DNA of 36,379 nucleotides. Origin: Gammaproteobacteria bacterium (GTDB taxonomy: Bacteria > Pseudomonadota > Gammaproteobacteria > Steroidobacterales > Steroidobacteraceae). This document shows positions 16,807 through 25,517 of the stretch, piece by piece. Numbering within the stretch: position 1 is the first letter of the stretch; the number at the start of each line of letters is the position of its first letter. The position numbers and the translations under genes are program-made. The notes under the pieces are model-generated. The model was not told the origin of the DNA, made no database searches, and saw only the letters and a program-made list of their open reading frames with translations. The stretch lies in NCBI GenBank assembly GCA_003132425.1, contig PKXS01000029.1, forward strand, positions 34,045 to 70,423. The letters are read 5' to 3'.

Positions 16807-18138
16807 CTAGCCGGCCAACTTCGCTTCAAGGTCATAGGCGCCCGCGTTGCTGATTCGCACGTCGGCCCACTGTCCCACCGTCAATCCACGGGCGCCGCGA
16901 ATGCGCACGTTGCCGTCGATTTCCGGAGCGTCGCAGGCAGAGCGGGCAATCGCGATATCGCCGTCGATGCGATCGATGAGCACTTGCATTTCGCGGCCGA
17001 TCTTTTGCTTAAGCCTTTGAGCGCTGATTTCAGCCGCCAGTTCCATGAAGCGTTCGCGGCGCTCGCGCTTTACCTCCGGCGGCACCGATTCCTGGCGCAA
17101 CGAATTCGCCGCGGCGCCTTCGACCGGCGAGTACTCGAAGCAACCGACGCGATCGAGTTGGGCGACGCGAAGCCACGCGAGCAGCTCCTCGAAATCCGCC
17201 GCCGTTTCGCCTGGGAAGCCGACGATAAAAGTGCTGCGAATAGTGATATCCGGCACGATTTGGCGCCATGCGGCGATTCGCTCCAAGGTATCTTCGGCGG
17301 CGGCGGGGCGCTTCATGAGCTTCAGAATGCGCGCGCTCGCGTGCTGAAAAGGAATGTCGAGATACGGCAGCACTCGCCCTTGCGCCATGAGATCGATCAC
17401 CTTGTCGACGTGCGGATAGGGGTAGACGTAATGCAGGCGAATCCATACGCCGAGTTCACCCAAGGCGTCCGCGAGATCGTAGAAGCGGGCGCGGCGCTCG
17501 ATGCCGCGCCAGGACTGCGCGGCATATTTCAAATCCACGCCATAGGCGCTGGTGTCCTGGGAAATAACCAAAATTTCCTTCACACCCGCGCGTACCAGCT
17601 GCTCGGCCTCGCGCAGCACCTCGCCAATCGGCCGACTGAGGAGGCGCCCTCGCATCGAGGGAATGATGCAGAAGCTGCAACGATGGTTGCAGCCCTCGGA
17701 AATCTTCAGATACGCGTAGTGGCGCGGCGTCAGCTTCACGCCCTGCGCCGGAATGAGATCCAGAAACGGCTCGTGCTTCGGCGGCAGGTACTCATGAACC
17801 GAGGCCACCACTTCTTCGTAACGCTGCGGGCCGGTGATCTTCAGCACCTGGGGATGTTTGTCGAGGATTTTCTGCGGTTGCGCGCCCAAACAACCCGTGA
17901 CGATTACCTTGCCGTTCTCGGCCAACGCCTCGCCGATCGCATCGAGCGACTCGTCCACCGCCGCATCGATGAAGCCGCACGTGTTGACGATCACGAGATC
18001 GGCCGCGCGATAAGTCGCAGCCACCTCATAGCCCTCCGCGCGCAAACGCGTGAGAATGCGCTCCGAGTCCACGAGCGCCTTGGGGCAACCCAAGCTGACG
18101 AAGCCGACCTTAGGAGTCTTGCGGATAACTGATTTCAA
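16807..18138 (-). CDS. rimO: Ribosomal protein S12 methylthiotransferase RimO
   Basis: Encodes 443 residues, the usual length. It is a radical-SAM enzyme that methylthiolates an Asp of ribosomal protein S12. The N-terminal UPF0004 domain holds the cysteines of the second Fe-S cluster (C18, C54, C83). The radical-SAM cluster motif C-x3-C-x2-C is at C150, C154 and C157. A C-terminal TRAM domain follows. The opening [13 protein letters not shown] is diagnostic of RimO rather than MiaB. The start is TTG at 18138; no ATG or GTG fits better upstream of the conserved start. Confidence 0.96.
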   Translation of the reverse strand: MKSVIRKTPKVGFVSLGCPKALVDSERILTRLRAEGYEVAATYRAADLVIVNTCGFIDAAVDESLDAIGEALAENGKVIVTGCLGAQPQKILDKHPQVLKITGPQRYEEVVASVHEYLPPKHEPFLDLIPAQGVKLTPRHYAYLKISEGCNHRCSFCIIPSMRGRLLSRPIGEVLREAEQLVRAGVKEILVISQDTSAYGVDLKYAAQSWRGIERRARFYDLADALGELGVWIRLHYVYPYPHVDKVIDLMAQGRVLPYLDIPFQHASARILKLMKRPAAAEDTLERIAAWRQIVPDITIRSTFIVGFPGETAADFEELLAWLRVAQLDRVGCFEYSPVEGAAANSLRQESVPPEVKRERRERFMELAAEISAQRLKQKIGREMQVLIDRIDGDIAIARSACDAPEIDGNVRIRGARGLTVGQWADVRISNAGAYDLEAKLAG

Positions 18139-18213
18139 GATGGATATAAACCTTGGCGGGTACTCGCCGCGCGCCGCGACTCCCGAGCCTCGCAGGAGGT
18201 GCGTCGATCGAAC

Positions 18214-18250
18214 GGCGGCAAATTGTACTCCAAAAAGGCCGTTTGCCGCC
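18214..18250. repeat. 9-bp inverted repeat between rimO and the pseudouridine synthase gene
   Basis: GGCGGCAAA (18214-18222) is repeated inverted as TTTGCCGCC (18242-18250) around a 19-nt loop. On the minus strand a TACAAT (-10-like, 18222-18227) overlaps the inner edge, so this could be an operator or a weak promoter for rimO. There is no T-run, so a terminator is unlikely. Confidence 0.25.
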
Positions 18251-18286
18251 TATACGGCCGTGGGAGCCGCCGGCTCGCGCTCGGCC

Positions 18287-19027
18287 TTACAAGGAATCAA
18301 TTTCCTGCGCTGTGAGCATCCGCCACCGGCCTTTGGGCAGTTCACCGAGAGGCAATCGGCCTATCGCCACGCGCACAAGCCGCAGCACCGATACATCGAC
18401 AGCTGCCAGCAATCGGCGTATCTGCCGGTTGCGGCCCTCATCCAGCACGATTTCCAGCCACGCGTTCTTGCGGCCGGTGCGCAGGCAGCGGACGGACCTG
18501 ACGCTCAGGCGCTCCCCGCCCAGTACGACGCCTTGCTCGAGGCACGCGAGCAGGGACGCGTCCGGCAATCGGCCGATCTGCACATGGTAGGTCTTGGCCA
18601 AAGCGGACGCCGGCGCGGTGATCCGCGCGGCCCATGCGGGGTCGTTGCTGAACAGCAGCAGACCCTCGCTGGCCTTGTCGAGCCGTCCGACCGGCGCCAG
18701 CCACGGAAGTGCCGCGCCCGCGAAACAACGATAAACGGTATCGCGGCCCTGTTCGTCGCTCCTCGTCGTCACCAAGCCGCGCGGTTTGTTCAGCATCAGC
18801 ACCAAGCGCTGCGCTGACTCGGGGTGTTGACCGTCGATGTCGATGCGGTCCACGCCCTGGCGGACCGGAAACTCGGCGTCGCGCATCACACGGCCGTTGA
18901 CGCGCACTCGCCCTGCGCGCACCCACCCGGCGGCGAGAGTGCGCGAACACAAGCCGAGCTTTGAAAGCACCCGCGCGAGGCCATGGCGCGCGGGCTGCGA
19001 CGGGCGGTCTGGAGGTTTTGGCGTCAC
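18287..19027 (-). CDS. RsuA/RluB/E/F-family pseudouridine synthase
   Basis: Encodes 246 residues from a GTG start. An N-terminal S4 RNA-binding domain (about residues 16-60) is followed by the catalytic domain. The catalytic Asp is D117 in G-R-L-D-K-A-S-E-G-L-L-L-F, and the closing motif E-G-R-N-R-Q-I-R-R-L-L is present. It converts a specific uridine in ribosomal RNA to pseudouridine. Which paralogue (RsuA, RluB, RluE or RluF) cannot be decided from sequence alone. It lies upstream of rimO on the same strand, so both may form a ribosome-modification unit. Confidence 0.93.
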   Translation of the reverse strand: MTPKPPDRPSQPARHGLARVLSKLGLCSRTLAAGWVRAGRVRVNGRVMRDAEFPVRQGVDRIDIDGQHPESAQRLVLMLNKPRGLVTTRSDEQGRDTVYRCFAGAALPWLAPVGRLDKASEGLLLFSNDPAWAARITAPASALAKTYHVQIGRLPDASLLACLEQGVVLGGERLSVRSVRCLRTGRKNAWLEIVLDEGRNRQIRRLLAAVDVSVLRLVRVAIGRLPLGELPKGRWRMLTAQEIDSL

Positions 19028-19093
19028 CGGCGAATATTGTCCTAGCCGATACCGTCTGGCTAGCTGCGCGACGCCGCGGAAATTTCGCTGTTT

Positions 19094-19591
19094 CTAGTTC
19101 AGTTCCGTGACTGCGGCCCCCAGCTTCACGCTGCCGTCAGCGAGTGGGACGGCGATCGGGGCGACTACCACTTTGGCCACTCCCTCGTCTTTGCTGATGC
19201 CGATCTTGTGCGCCGTCGCGGGGGATAGGTCGACGATCCTGCCTTTCACATAAGGCCCGCGGTCCTGAATGACGACAACCGCGCTCTTGCCGGTCTCAAG
19301 GTTGGTAACCTTCGCCGTGGTCCCAAGCGGAAGAGTCTTGCTGGCCGCGTTATTGCCGCGCGGACGCATGGGCCTGCCGTCCGCCATTTTTCTGCCGGCA
19401 AACCGTTTGGCATAGAAAGATGCCTTGCCGACGCGCTTGCGGCCAGACCGGTCAAGATGGGGATTCGGTACGGGCGTCTCTCGCTGCGCAGCGCATGCTG
19501 GCGTAACTACGCCGCCTGCGCCGGCGCCGACACTGACCGCAAGGACGATGAGAAGCGCTGCAATACTACAATTGAATCGAGACACGGACAC
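19094..19591 (-). CDS. RlpA-like double-psi beta-barrel protein, catalytic residues changed
   Basis: Encodes 165 residues from a GTG start, with a signal peptide (about 1-35, ending in A-C-A-A) and one RlpA-like double-psi beta-barrel domain. Motifs include G-K-A-S-F-Y, A-x-K-T-L-P-L-G-T, V-T-N-L-E-T-G-K and I-Q-D-R-G-P-Y. Full RlpA is a septal lytic transglycosylase with an extra SPOR domain, absent here. Aligned to active RlpA by eye, the catalytic Glu position holds Arg (A-D-G-R-P) and the His position holds Ser (A-A-S-K-T), while the Asp of D-R-G-P is kept. Activity on naked glycan strands is therefore doubtful. It is divergent from yaiI. Confidence 0.85.
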   Translation of the reverse strand: MSVSRFNCSIAALLIVLAVSVGAGAGGVVTPACAAQRETPVPNPHLDRSGRKRVGKASFYAKRFAGRKMADGRPMRPRGNNAASKTLPLGTTAKVTNLETGKSAVVVIQDRGPYVKGRIVDLSPATAHKIGISKDEGVAKVVVAPIAVPLADGSVKLGAAVTELN

Positions 19592-19797
19592 TTTACGGCT
19601 CCATCAGGGAAGGGGTCGGCGAGGCGCATTTGCGGGCGCCGGCAACCATTGCGATGAGTATTCGCAGGATTGCCCCCAGGGTCTGTCAGTGAACAACCCC
19701 TCGAGAGGTGGGATTTCGGGAACGCGCGCCGTAGTCCCGTGCGTAAACCGAGTATCATCGCGCCGGTGCGCCCGCTTGCGCGGCGGAGGTCTCGAAC

Positions 19798-20265
19798 GTG
19801 CGGGCTGCGAGTATCTGGGTGGATGCGGATGCCTGTCCGACAGTCATCAAAGAAATTCTGTATCGGGCGGCCGAGCGCACGGGGATTGCCGTGACGCTGG
19901 TCGCGAACCAGCCGCTGCGTATTCCGCGCATCCCGAGCCTACGGGCGGTGCAGGTGTCCCCCGGCTTCGATGTTGCCGACGGGGAAATTGTAAAGCGAGT
20001 GGCAGCGGGCGATTTGGTCATTACGGCTGATATCCCCCTCGCAGCCGAGGTGATCGCGAAGGGCGGCGACGCATTGAATCCACGCGGCGAGCGCTATTCG
20101 CCCGACACGATTCGCGGAGTTCTCGCGCTGCGGGACTTCATGGACACCATGCGCGCGAGCGGCAATGTCGGGGGCGGTCCGCCACCGTTGACCCAGGCGG
20201 ATCGGAATGCATTCGCCGGGCATCTCGATACGTGGCTCGCGCGGCGAGGCGCAAATCCTCGATGA
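19798..20265 (+). CDS. yaiI: YaiI/YqxD family (DUF188) protein
   Basis: Encodes 155 residues from a GTG start with a perfect GGAGGT ribosome site 7 nt upstream (19785-19790). The family's motifs are clear: W-V-D-A-D-A-C-P at the N-terminus, A-D-I-P-L-A, P-R-G-E-R-Y-S, R-D-F-M-D-x-M-R-x-S-G and G-G-P-P. The fold is PIN-like with conserved acidic residues, so a nuclease-type activity is possible, but the role of the family is not established. The gene is intact and of normal length. Confidence 0.93.
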   Translation: MRAASIWVDADACPTVIKEILYRAAERTGIAVTLVANQPLRIPRIPSLRAVQVSPGFDVADGEIVKRVAAGDLVITADIPLAAEVIAKGGDALNPRGERYSPDTIRGVLALRDFMDTMRASGNVGGGPPPLTQADRNAFAGHLDTWLARRGANPR

Positions 20266-20299
20266 CTTTGAATGCGAGACGGTGGAAATCGTAATCGTC

Positions 20300-20515
20300 T
20301 CACTTGGCCGGTAGATCCTTCAACTCTTGCACCGTCTCGCGTTGAATTTGCTGCATTTTCTTGACCACCGCTTGACCCGCCGGTGTTTTATAGAATGCCG
20401 TCATTCCATCGAGTTCATCTTGAGTGAACGATTCCCGGTAGGTCCGCATGAAAATGGGCAGCATTGAATTCCAATCCAGCACCTGACCGACGACCGTCGA
20501 CATTTTGGCGTGCAT
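20300..20515 (-). pseudogene. Truncated DUF2059 protein (C-terminal fragment)
   Basis: About 70 residues match the C-terminal core of DUF2059 proteins: M-L-P-I-F, Y-R-E-S-F-T-Q-D-E-L-D-G-M, F-Y-K-T-P-A-G-Q-A-V-V-K-K-M. Normal members are secreted proteins of about 150-180 residues with a signal peptide and a helical N-terminal half. Here the homology stops near 20530; further upstream the same frame has no signal peptide and runs into the 5' end of the divergent amidohydrolase gene (20610). An open frame back to an ATG at 20641 exists but adds unrelated sequence. It looks like the remnant of a rearrangement; a short functional protein is not excluded. Confidence 0.6.
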
Positions 20516-20609
20516 TGATCCAATACTGCCTGCCGCGCCGCGACCGAGCCCGAGACTGCGCTGCGGACAGAGCGTTAGAATGGGCCCGGGCACTTGCACT
20601 GTTTCCACC

Positions 20610-22322
20610 ATGAAGACTCTCGCTATGCTCATTCGCCGCATCGCTTCCGTCCTGGCTCTCGCCGCCGCTCTTCTGCCGGCGATATGCGCTGCGGATAACG
20701 GCTATGACCTCATCATCGCCAACGGCCGCATTATCGATGGCACCGGGTCGCCGTGGTATTCGGGCGATGTGGCCATCAGGGACGGGCACATCGCGGCCAT
20801 CGGCAATCTGGCGAATGCCAAAGCCAAACGCACCATAGACGCCCGCGGGATGGTGGTGGCGCCGGGATTCATCGACATGCTCGGCCAATCGGAATTGACG
20901 ATGCTGGTGGACCCGCGGCTACCCTCCAAGATTTTTCAGGGCATCACGACCGAAATTACCGGCGAGGGCGAGTCTGTGGCGCCGCTCGACGATGCGTTGA
21001 TCAAGGAGCGGCAGCGCGACTACGATCATTATGGGATCAAGCCCGACTGGCGCACGTTCAGCCAGTACTTCGCTCGCCTGCGCAAGCAAGGCATGGGGAT
21101 CAATCTCGGCAGCTATGTTGGCGCCGCGTCGATCCGGGAAATGATCGTCGGCTACGGCGACCGCGCGCCCACCGCCGACGAGCTCAAGCGCATGCAGGCG
21201 CTGGTGGCGCAGGGCATGAGTCAAGGGGCCCTTGGGCTGTCAACGGCGCTGCAGTACCCGCCGGCGCCCTATGCGCATACCGAGGAGCTGATCGCATTGG
21301 CGCAAACGGCGTCGCGCTACAGCGGCATCTACGCAACGCACATGCGCAGCGAGGGCGACGGGGAGATGGCGGCGCTCGAGGAGACGTTCCGGATCGGGCG
21401 CGAGGCGCATATCCCCGTGGAAATATTCCATCTTAAAGTATCGGGCAAGCGGAACTGGGGCAACGCTCCGCTGGTGATACAGCGCATCGAAGAGGCCCGG
21501 GCGCAGGGCATCGATGTAGCCGCGGATACGTATGCCTACACTGCGTGGCAAAACGACTTCTCCGCCTTTATCCCGCCGTGGGCGCATGACGGCGGGACGG
21601 ACAAGCTCATAGAGCGGCTGCAGGATCCCGCGACACGCGCGCGCATCCGCAAGGACATGCTCACCCGCAGCGACAAGTGGGACAACGAATGGCTGGACCT
21701 GCAGGGCCCGCAGGACATCCTCATCACGTCGGTGAACAATAAGGATTTGCTCAAGTATCAGGGAAAACGCATCAGCGAAATCGCCGCTGAATGGCACGAA
21801 GATCCGATCGATACGATTTGCGACTTGTTGATCAAGGACCACGCCCGCACCAGCGTCGCGGTCTTCGGCATGGCGGAGCCGGACGTTCAGGTGATATTGC
21901 AGCAACCCTGGGTGTCGGTGGACAACGATGCGTCCGGCACCTCGCCCGAGGGCATACTGGGCACGGAGCTTTCGCACCCGCGTGCCTACGGCACATTTGC
22001 GCGCATTCTGCGCAAGTACGTGCGGGAGGAACACAAGCTCGCGTTGCCGGACGCGATCCGCAAGTTCTCCGCGCTCGCCGCGCAGCGCGAACATCTGGTG
22101 GACCGGGGAGTCCTGAAGCTCGGCATGTGGGCGGACGTCGTGGTGTTCGACCCGCAAAGGATTCGCGATACTGCCACTTACGAGAATCCGAACCGGTTCT
22201 CGGTCGGCATGCAATACGTCATCGTGAACGGCGTGGCGGTGATCGATCAGGGGAAGATGACGGGGGCGCTCCCCGGCCGCGTGCTGCTCGGGCCACGCAA
22301 CGGCGTAGTGCCGGCGTCGTGA
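20610..22322 (+). CDS. Exported D-aminoacylase-like amidohydrolase with altered metal site
   Basis: Encodes 570 residues. I chose the ATG at 20610 because it begins a clean signal peptide (residues 1-27, ending in I-C-A); an open frame extends to 20505 but adds an unlikely N-terminus. The fold is that of N-acyl-D-amino-acid deacylases: I-A-N-G-R-I-I-D-G-T-G-S, A-P-G-F-I-D, A-T-H-M-R-S-E (H244), F-H-L-K (H274), V-D-N-D (D438), H-P-R-A-Y-G-T-F and a C-terminal G-x-W-A-D-V-V-V-F-D. The usual H-x-H after G-F-I-D is replaced by Leu and Gln (L91, Q93), and the Cys of the bridging position is not seen. Its substrate may be an N-acyl or cyclic peptide-like compound in the periplasm. The tail overlaps the antiporter gene by 104 bp. 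Confidence 0.88.
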   Translation: MKTLAMLIRRIASVLALAAALLPAICAADNGYDLIIANGRIIDGTGSPWYSGDVAIRDGHIAAIGNLANAKAKRTIDARGMVVAPGFIDMLGQSELTMLVDPRLPSKIFQGITTEITGEGESVAPLDDALIKERQRDYDHYGIKPDWRTFSQYFARLRKQGMGINLGSYVGAASIREMIVGYGDRAPTADELKRMQALVAQGMSQGALGLSTALQYPPAPYAHTEELIALAQTASRYSGIYATHMRSEGDGEMAALEETFRIGREAHIPVEIFHLKVSGKRNWGNAPLVIQRIEEARAQGIDVAADTYAYTAWQNDFSAFIPPWAHDGGTDKLIERLQDPATRARIRKDMLTRSDKWDNEWLDLQGPQDILITSVNNKDLLKYQGKRISEIAAEWHEDPIDTICDLLIKDHARTSVAVFGMAEPDVQVILQQPWVSVDNDASGTSPEGILGTELSHPRAYGTFARILRKYVREEHKLALPDAIRKFSALAAQREHLVDRGVLKLGMWADVVVFDPQRIRDTATYENPNRFSVGMQYVIVNGVAVIDQGKMTGALPGRVLLGPRNGVVPAS

Positions 22323-23550
22323 TCACGGTGCTGAATATCGCCATGATGACCAGCATGGTAAACACTTTCGGCGAAATGACGCCGAGGTCAAAACCCACGT
22401 TGATCACGATCAGCTCCATCAAGCCCCGGGTGTTCATCATGAATCCCATGCCCGTCGACTCCGCGCGATTGAAGCCGGAGCGGCGCGCGGCAAAGTAGCC
22501 GGCGCCCAGCTTCGCCGCAGTGGCGGCCGCCACGACGGCGAGGCACCAACCCCAATCGGCGGCGCTATCGAGGCCGCCGATCGAGGTGCGAAGGCCCGTG
22601 TAGGTAAAGAATATGGGCAGAAAAAACACCGTCACAAAATCCCCGATGCGTTCGCGCCAGGCCGCCACCAGTTCTGGCTCGTCGTACAGGATGACGCCCA
22701 TCATGAAGCCGCCGAATATCGCAAAAATACCGATCTGATAGGTGATCATCGCTGCGACGAAAATCACCGCCAGCAGGCCGCCCAGCAAGTTGGCCGACAT
22801 CTTGCCGGTTCGCGCCTGTGATTTTCGTATCGCGCCTTTGAGCAGCGGCCTGACGAATCTCACGCTGATGAGGCCGAATGCCGCAACCATGGCGATTCGC
22901 AACGCAAAACGGCCGGCGACAAAATCGCTGACGGTCAACGCCGTGATGAGCGCAAGCAGCAGCCACCCGACCACGTCGTTGACGGCGGCGGCGCTTATGG
23001 CGATGACACCTATCCGGGTGCGGGTCATATTCACCTCGATCATGATTCGCCCCAACGTGGGCAGCGCCGTGATGGAGAACGCCGTGGCGACGAACAGCGC
23101 CGTGTCGATCCGGGTCGCAGGCGAGGAGCCCGGGGCGATGAAAAATCCCAGCGCGAATCCGCAGGCGAAAGGCAGCGCCAAACAGGCGCTGGAGACGCGC
23201 AGCACCGCGGCGCGGTTCACGCGCTCGATCAGGTGCGAAAAATCGAATTCAAGTCCGATCTGGAACATCAACAATACGAGCCCGAGGTTCGACAGAATGT
23301 TCAAAGGCTCCGGCGGCGCGGAATGAAAGACATAGTCGAATGCATGCGGCGCAACCAGACCGAACAGAGAGGGGCCCAACAATATCCCTATGATGATCTC
23401 GCCCACGGCCGGCGATTGCCCCAGCGGCTTGGCAAGTGCGCCGCCGATGCGCCCCGCAAGCACAATGACGGTGATCTCCAACAGAGTGAAGAACAGCAGC
23501 GCTTCGCTCTTATGCGTGCTTGCGGCCGCAATGGCATCGGGGGCGTCCAA
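22219..23550 (-). CDS. CPA2-type cation/proton antiporter
   Basis: Encodes 443 residues with about 12 membrane helices. Features fit the monovalent cation:proton antiporter-2 family (KefB/NapA-like): P-A-V-G-E-I-I-I-G-I-L-L-G-P-S, L-L-M-F-Q-I-G-L-E-F, A-A-A-V-N-D-V-V-G-W (the conserved N-D ion-binding pair) and M-N-T-R-G-L-M-E-L. No C-terminal RCK/TrkA-N domain is present. The start is TTG at 23550, one base after the reductase stop, so it is coupled to the pigment operon. The last 35 or so residues (Arg/Pro/Ser-rich) come from reading antisense to the amidohydrolase gene and look like a recent extension. Confidence 0.88.
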   Translation of the reverse strand: MDAPDAIAAASTHKSEALLFFTLLEITVIVLAGRIGGALAKPLGQSPAVGEIIIGILLGPSLFGLVAPHAFDYVFHSAPPEPLNILSNLGLVLLMFQIGLEFDFSHLIERVNRAAVLRVSSACLALPFACGFALGFFIAPGSSPATRIDTALFVATAFSITALPTLGRIMIEVNMTRTRIGVIAISAAAVNDVVGWLLLALITALTVSDFVAGRFALRIAMVAAFGLISVRFVRPLLKGAIRKSQARTGKMSANLLGGLLAVIFVAAMITYQIGIFAIFGGFMMGVILYDEPELVAAWRERIGDFVTVFFLPIFFTYTGLRTSIGGLDSAADWGWCLAVVAAATAAKLGAGYFAARRSGFNRAESTGMGFMMNTRGLMELIVINVGFDLGVISPKVFTMLVIMAIFSTVITTPALRRCVARAARGRGAPPSSSPDRSPPRRSR

Positions 23551-23551
23551 T

Positions 23552-24283
23552 TCAGGTCATGCCACCGTTGATGGAGATGACCTGGCCGGTGATGTAAGTC
23601 GCCTCATCGGATGCGAGGAAGGCCACCAGGTTTGCGACTTCCTCCGGCGAACCCGCCCGCTTCATCGGCACGAGTTGCGAGATGTCGGCCGAATCGAAGG
23701 CAGTGCCGCTCATGCTGGTTGAAATGATGCCGGGCGCCACCGCATTGACGGTGATGCCGCGAGTCGCCACTTCGAGGCTCAGGGTCTTCGCGGCCGCAAT
23801 CAACGCACCCTTGGCAGCCGCGTAATTGACTTGCCCACGATTGCCGATGAGCGCGGTGACGGACGAGATATTGACGATGCGCCCCCAGCGAGTGCGAATC
23901 ATCGGCAGCATCAACGGTTGCGTGACGTTGTAGAATCCGTTCAGCGAGACGTCGATGACCCGGTGCCATTGTTCGGGACTCATTCCCGGGAACGCTGCAT
24001 CGTCGAGGATGCCGGCATTGTTCACCAGGATTTGTATCGGCCCGTGCGCAAGCAATGCATCGATCGCGGCGCGGGTGGCATCTGCGTCGGTGACGTCAAA
24101 GCCGACGGCTTGCGCCTGACCGCCCGCGGCAACGATTTCGCCGGCGACCGCTTCGGCCGCGGCGATGCCGCGGTTCGCATGCACGTACACGAAGTGGCCC
24201 ACGGCGCCAAGGCGTCGACAGATTGCCGCGCCGATACCGCCGCTGCCGCCCGTCACCATGGCCCTGATGGTCGTGCTGCTCAT
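23552..24283 (-). CDS. apeQ: FabG-type 3-ketoacyl-ACP reductase of the pigment locus (ApeQ-like)
   Basis: Encodes 243 residues. The ATG at 24283 overlaps the upstream stop (ATGA); a longer frame upstream lies inside the dehydratase gene and is rejected. It is a short-chain dehydrogenase: the T-G-G-S-G-G-I-G dinucleotide loop is at 11-18, N-N-A-G at 88-91, and the catalytic residues are S141, Y154 and K158. The C-terminal G-Q-V-I-S-I-N-G-G-M is typical of FabG. It should reduce the beta-keto group after each extension. Position beside a ketosynthase pair and dehydratases indicates the APE pathway rather than housekeeping fatty acid synthesis. Confidence 0.9.
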   Translation of the reverse strand: MSSTTIRAMVTGGSGGIGAAICRRLGAVGHFVYVHANRGIAAAEAVAGEIVAAGGQAQAVGFDVTDADATRAAIDALLAHGPIQILVNNAGILDDAAFPGMSPEQWHRVIDVSLNGFYNVTQPLMLPMIRTRWGRIVNISSVTALIGNRGQVNYAAAKGALIAAAKTLSLEVATRGITVNAVAPGIISTSMSGTAFDSADISQLVPMKRAGSPEEVANLVAFLASDEATYITGQVISINGGMT

Positions 24284-24729
24284 AGCTGAATTCGTTCGCC
24301 GGCGTCGAGCACGACAGTGGCGCGGCCGCTGAGCAGTCTGCATGCCTGCGAGGTCAATTCGAATTCATAGAGTACCGTGCCGCGGTCCCCGGCAATGCGC
24401 AGCGCGGCGCAACTCAGGTCTCCCTCGATATCATCGAGCCGCAGCACGTGCAGCCTTAGCGCGCGCACGCTCGCGAGGAAACCCGCCTCGGGTTTGGCGC
24501 TCAGAGCACCGGCAACCAATGCGCCGTGCACTGCCATCGCCTGCGCGGCGTACTCTATGCCGCAGGCTATCCCTAAGCGGCCATGCGCGCGCAACGGATG
24601 ATCGAGGGCCCGGTGCGTGCCGCTGCGGCAGCGAATATGCTGGATATCCCAGTCAATGACTTCGTCGAGCAGGCACATGCGGCCTTGATGCGGAATTTGC
24701 CGCTCGATCCAGGCGCGGTCTAACTGCAT
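24280..24729 (-). CDS. apeP: Hot-dog fold 3-hydroxyacyl-ACP dehydratase (ApeP-like)
   Basis: Encodes 149 residues. The N-terminal I-P-H-Q-G-R-M segment puts a His (H14) at the catalytic position of hot-dog dehydratases, followed by D-H-P-L-R, G-R-L-G-I and G-I-E-Y-A-A-Q-A-M-A-V-H, typical of the ApeP family. It would dehydrate the beta-hydroxyacyl-ACP to the enoyl form, which stays unsaturated since no enoyl reductase is in the operon. In studied APE systems it pairs with the ApeI type dehydratase, also present here. It overlaps the gene upstream by 10 bp and the one downstream by ATGA. Confidence 0.85.
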   Translation of the reverse strand: MQLDRAWIERQIPHQGRMCLLDEVIDWDIQHIRCRSGTHRALDHPLRAHGRLGIACGIEYAAQAMAVHGALVAGALSAKPEAGFLASVRALRLHVLRLDDIEGDLSCAALRIAGDRGTVLYEFELTSQACRLLSGRATVVLDAGERIQL

Positions 24730-25517
24730 GGTGCGACGGACACGAGAATGCGCAAGCCATCGAGATACTCGAGCACCGTGCGGCCCGCCCGCCGTAACGC
24801 AAGTTGCCGGAGCAAGGGCAGACCGCGCGCCGCCGGAATCGACGTGCGTAGGGACTCGAGCAGTGGATCGGTCATAGTGTCGATGGCCTGGTCGGTCAGC
24901 ACCGCTGCAATCTGCGCCAGCGATGCCGGTTGTCGTTCGGGAGAGAGCAGGAACGCGGCTCCGAAGGCGTCGGGAACGGGCCGCTTGGCGTGCAGCGGAT
25001 CGGGATATTCCGAGTCATAAGCAACCAATAAGAGAGGCATATGGTCGACTGCAACCTGAGTCAAGGCTTCCAAGAGCCCTGCAGCGAAGCTCGCATCGAA
25101 TGCGCACAACACGTTTGATTCGCTCATTGCGCCCGTTGCGATACTCCAGTATCCCGCCGCCACATTGTGCACTGAATTGGCAAATCGCGTCGGCGATATC
25201 TCGCGGGTCTCGAGCGCCAGCGCTTGGCAAATTTCGTGGCAGTTGTGCCCGTCGCCGCCGGAGGATGAGAATACGCTGGCCAACTTCGACGGATCCGCGC
25301 CGCCGCGAGTCGTGGCTTCCAAGGCGATCGCAAGCGCGAGCTTCACGACTCGCCCCGTACGGCGCCGTTCGGCGGCCGGCAGAATAGCCGGTATCGGCAG
25401 AACCGTGGGAGCCGGCACATAGGCGTGCCGGCCCGACAGCACTTCTGAGGCGTCGGGCCAATCCTTGAACCCCGGCCCGAGCACGCCGACGCCGCCGACA
25501 TAGGCGGACAACTTCAT
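24720..25517 (-). CDS. apeC: Ketosynthase-like chain-length-factor partner (ApeC-like)
   Basis: Encodes 265 residues, much shorter than a ketosynthase. It keeps the thiolase-fold N-terminal half (V-F-S-S-S-G-G-D-G, N-S-V-H-N-V-A-A-G-Y-W) but a hand alignment shows no Cys at the nucleophile position (Phe instead), nor the two catalytic His motifs. That fits the ApeC type subunit that pairs with the active ketosynthase and sets chain length. Its start overlaps the ketosynthase stop (ATGA), as expected for subunits made in equal amounts. Assignment is by size, order and partial motifs. Confidence 0.82.
   Translation of the reverse strand: MKLSAYVGGVGVLGPGFKDWPDASEVLSGRHAYVPAPTVLPIPAILPAAERRRTGRVVKLALAIALEATTRGGADPSKLASVFSSSGGDGHNCHEICQALALETREISPTRFANSVHNVAAGYWSIATGAMSESNVLCAFDASFAAGLLEALTQVAVDHMPLLLVAYDSEYPDPLHAKRPVPDAFGAAFLLSPERQPASLAQIAAVLTDQAIDTMTDPLLESLRTSIPAARGLPLLRQLALRRAGRTVLEYLDGLRILVSVAPCS

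Noticed and set aside
16789-18132. Plus-strand frame of 447 codons opposite rimO
   Set aside because: Antisense of an intact RimO with all cysteine motifs; no domain and no ribosome site.
20276-20301. Inverted GAGACG / CGTCTC near the yaiI 3' end
   Set aside because: Six base pairs with a 14-nt loop and no T-run; too weak for a terminator and it overlaps the DUF2059 stop.
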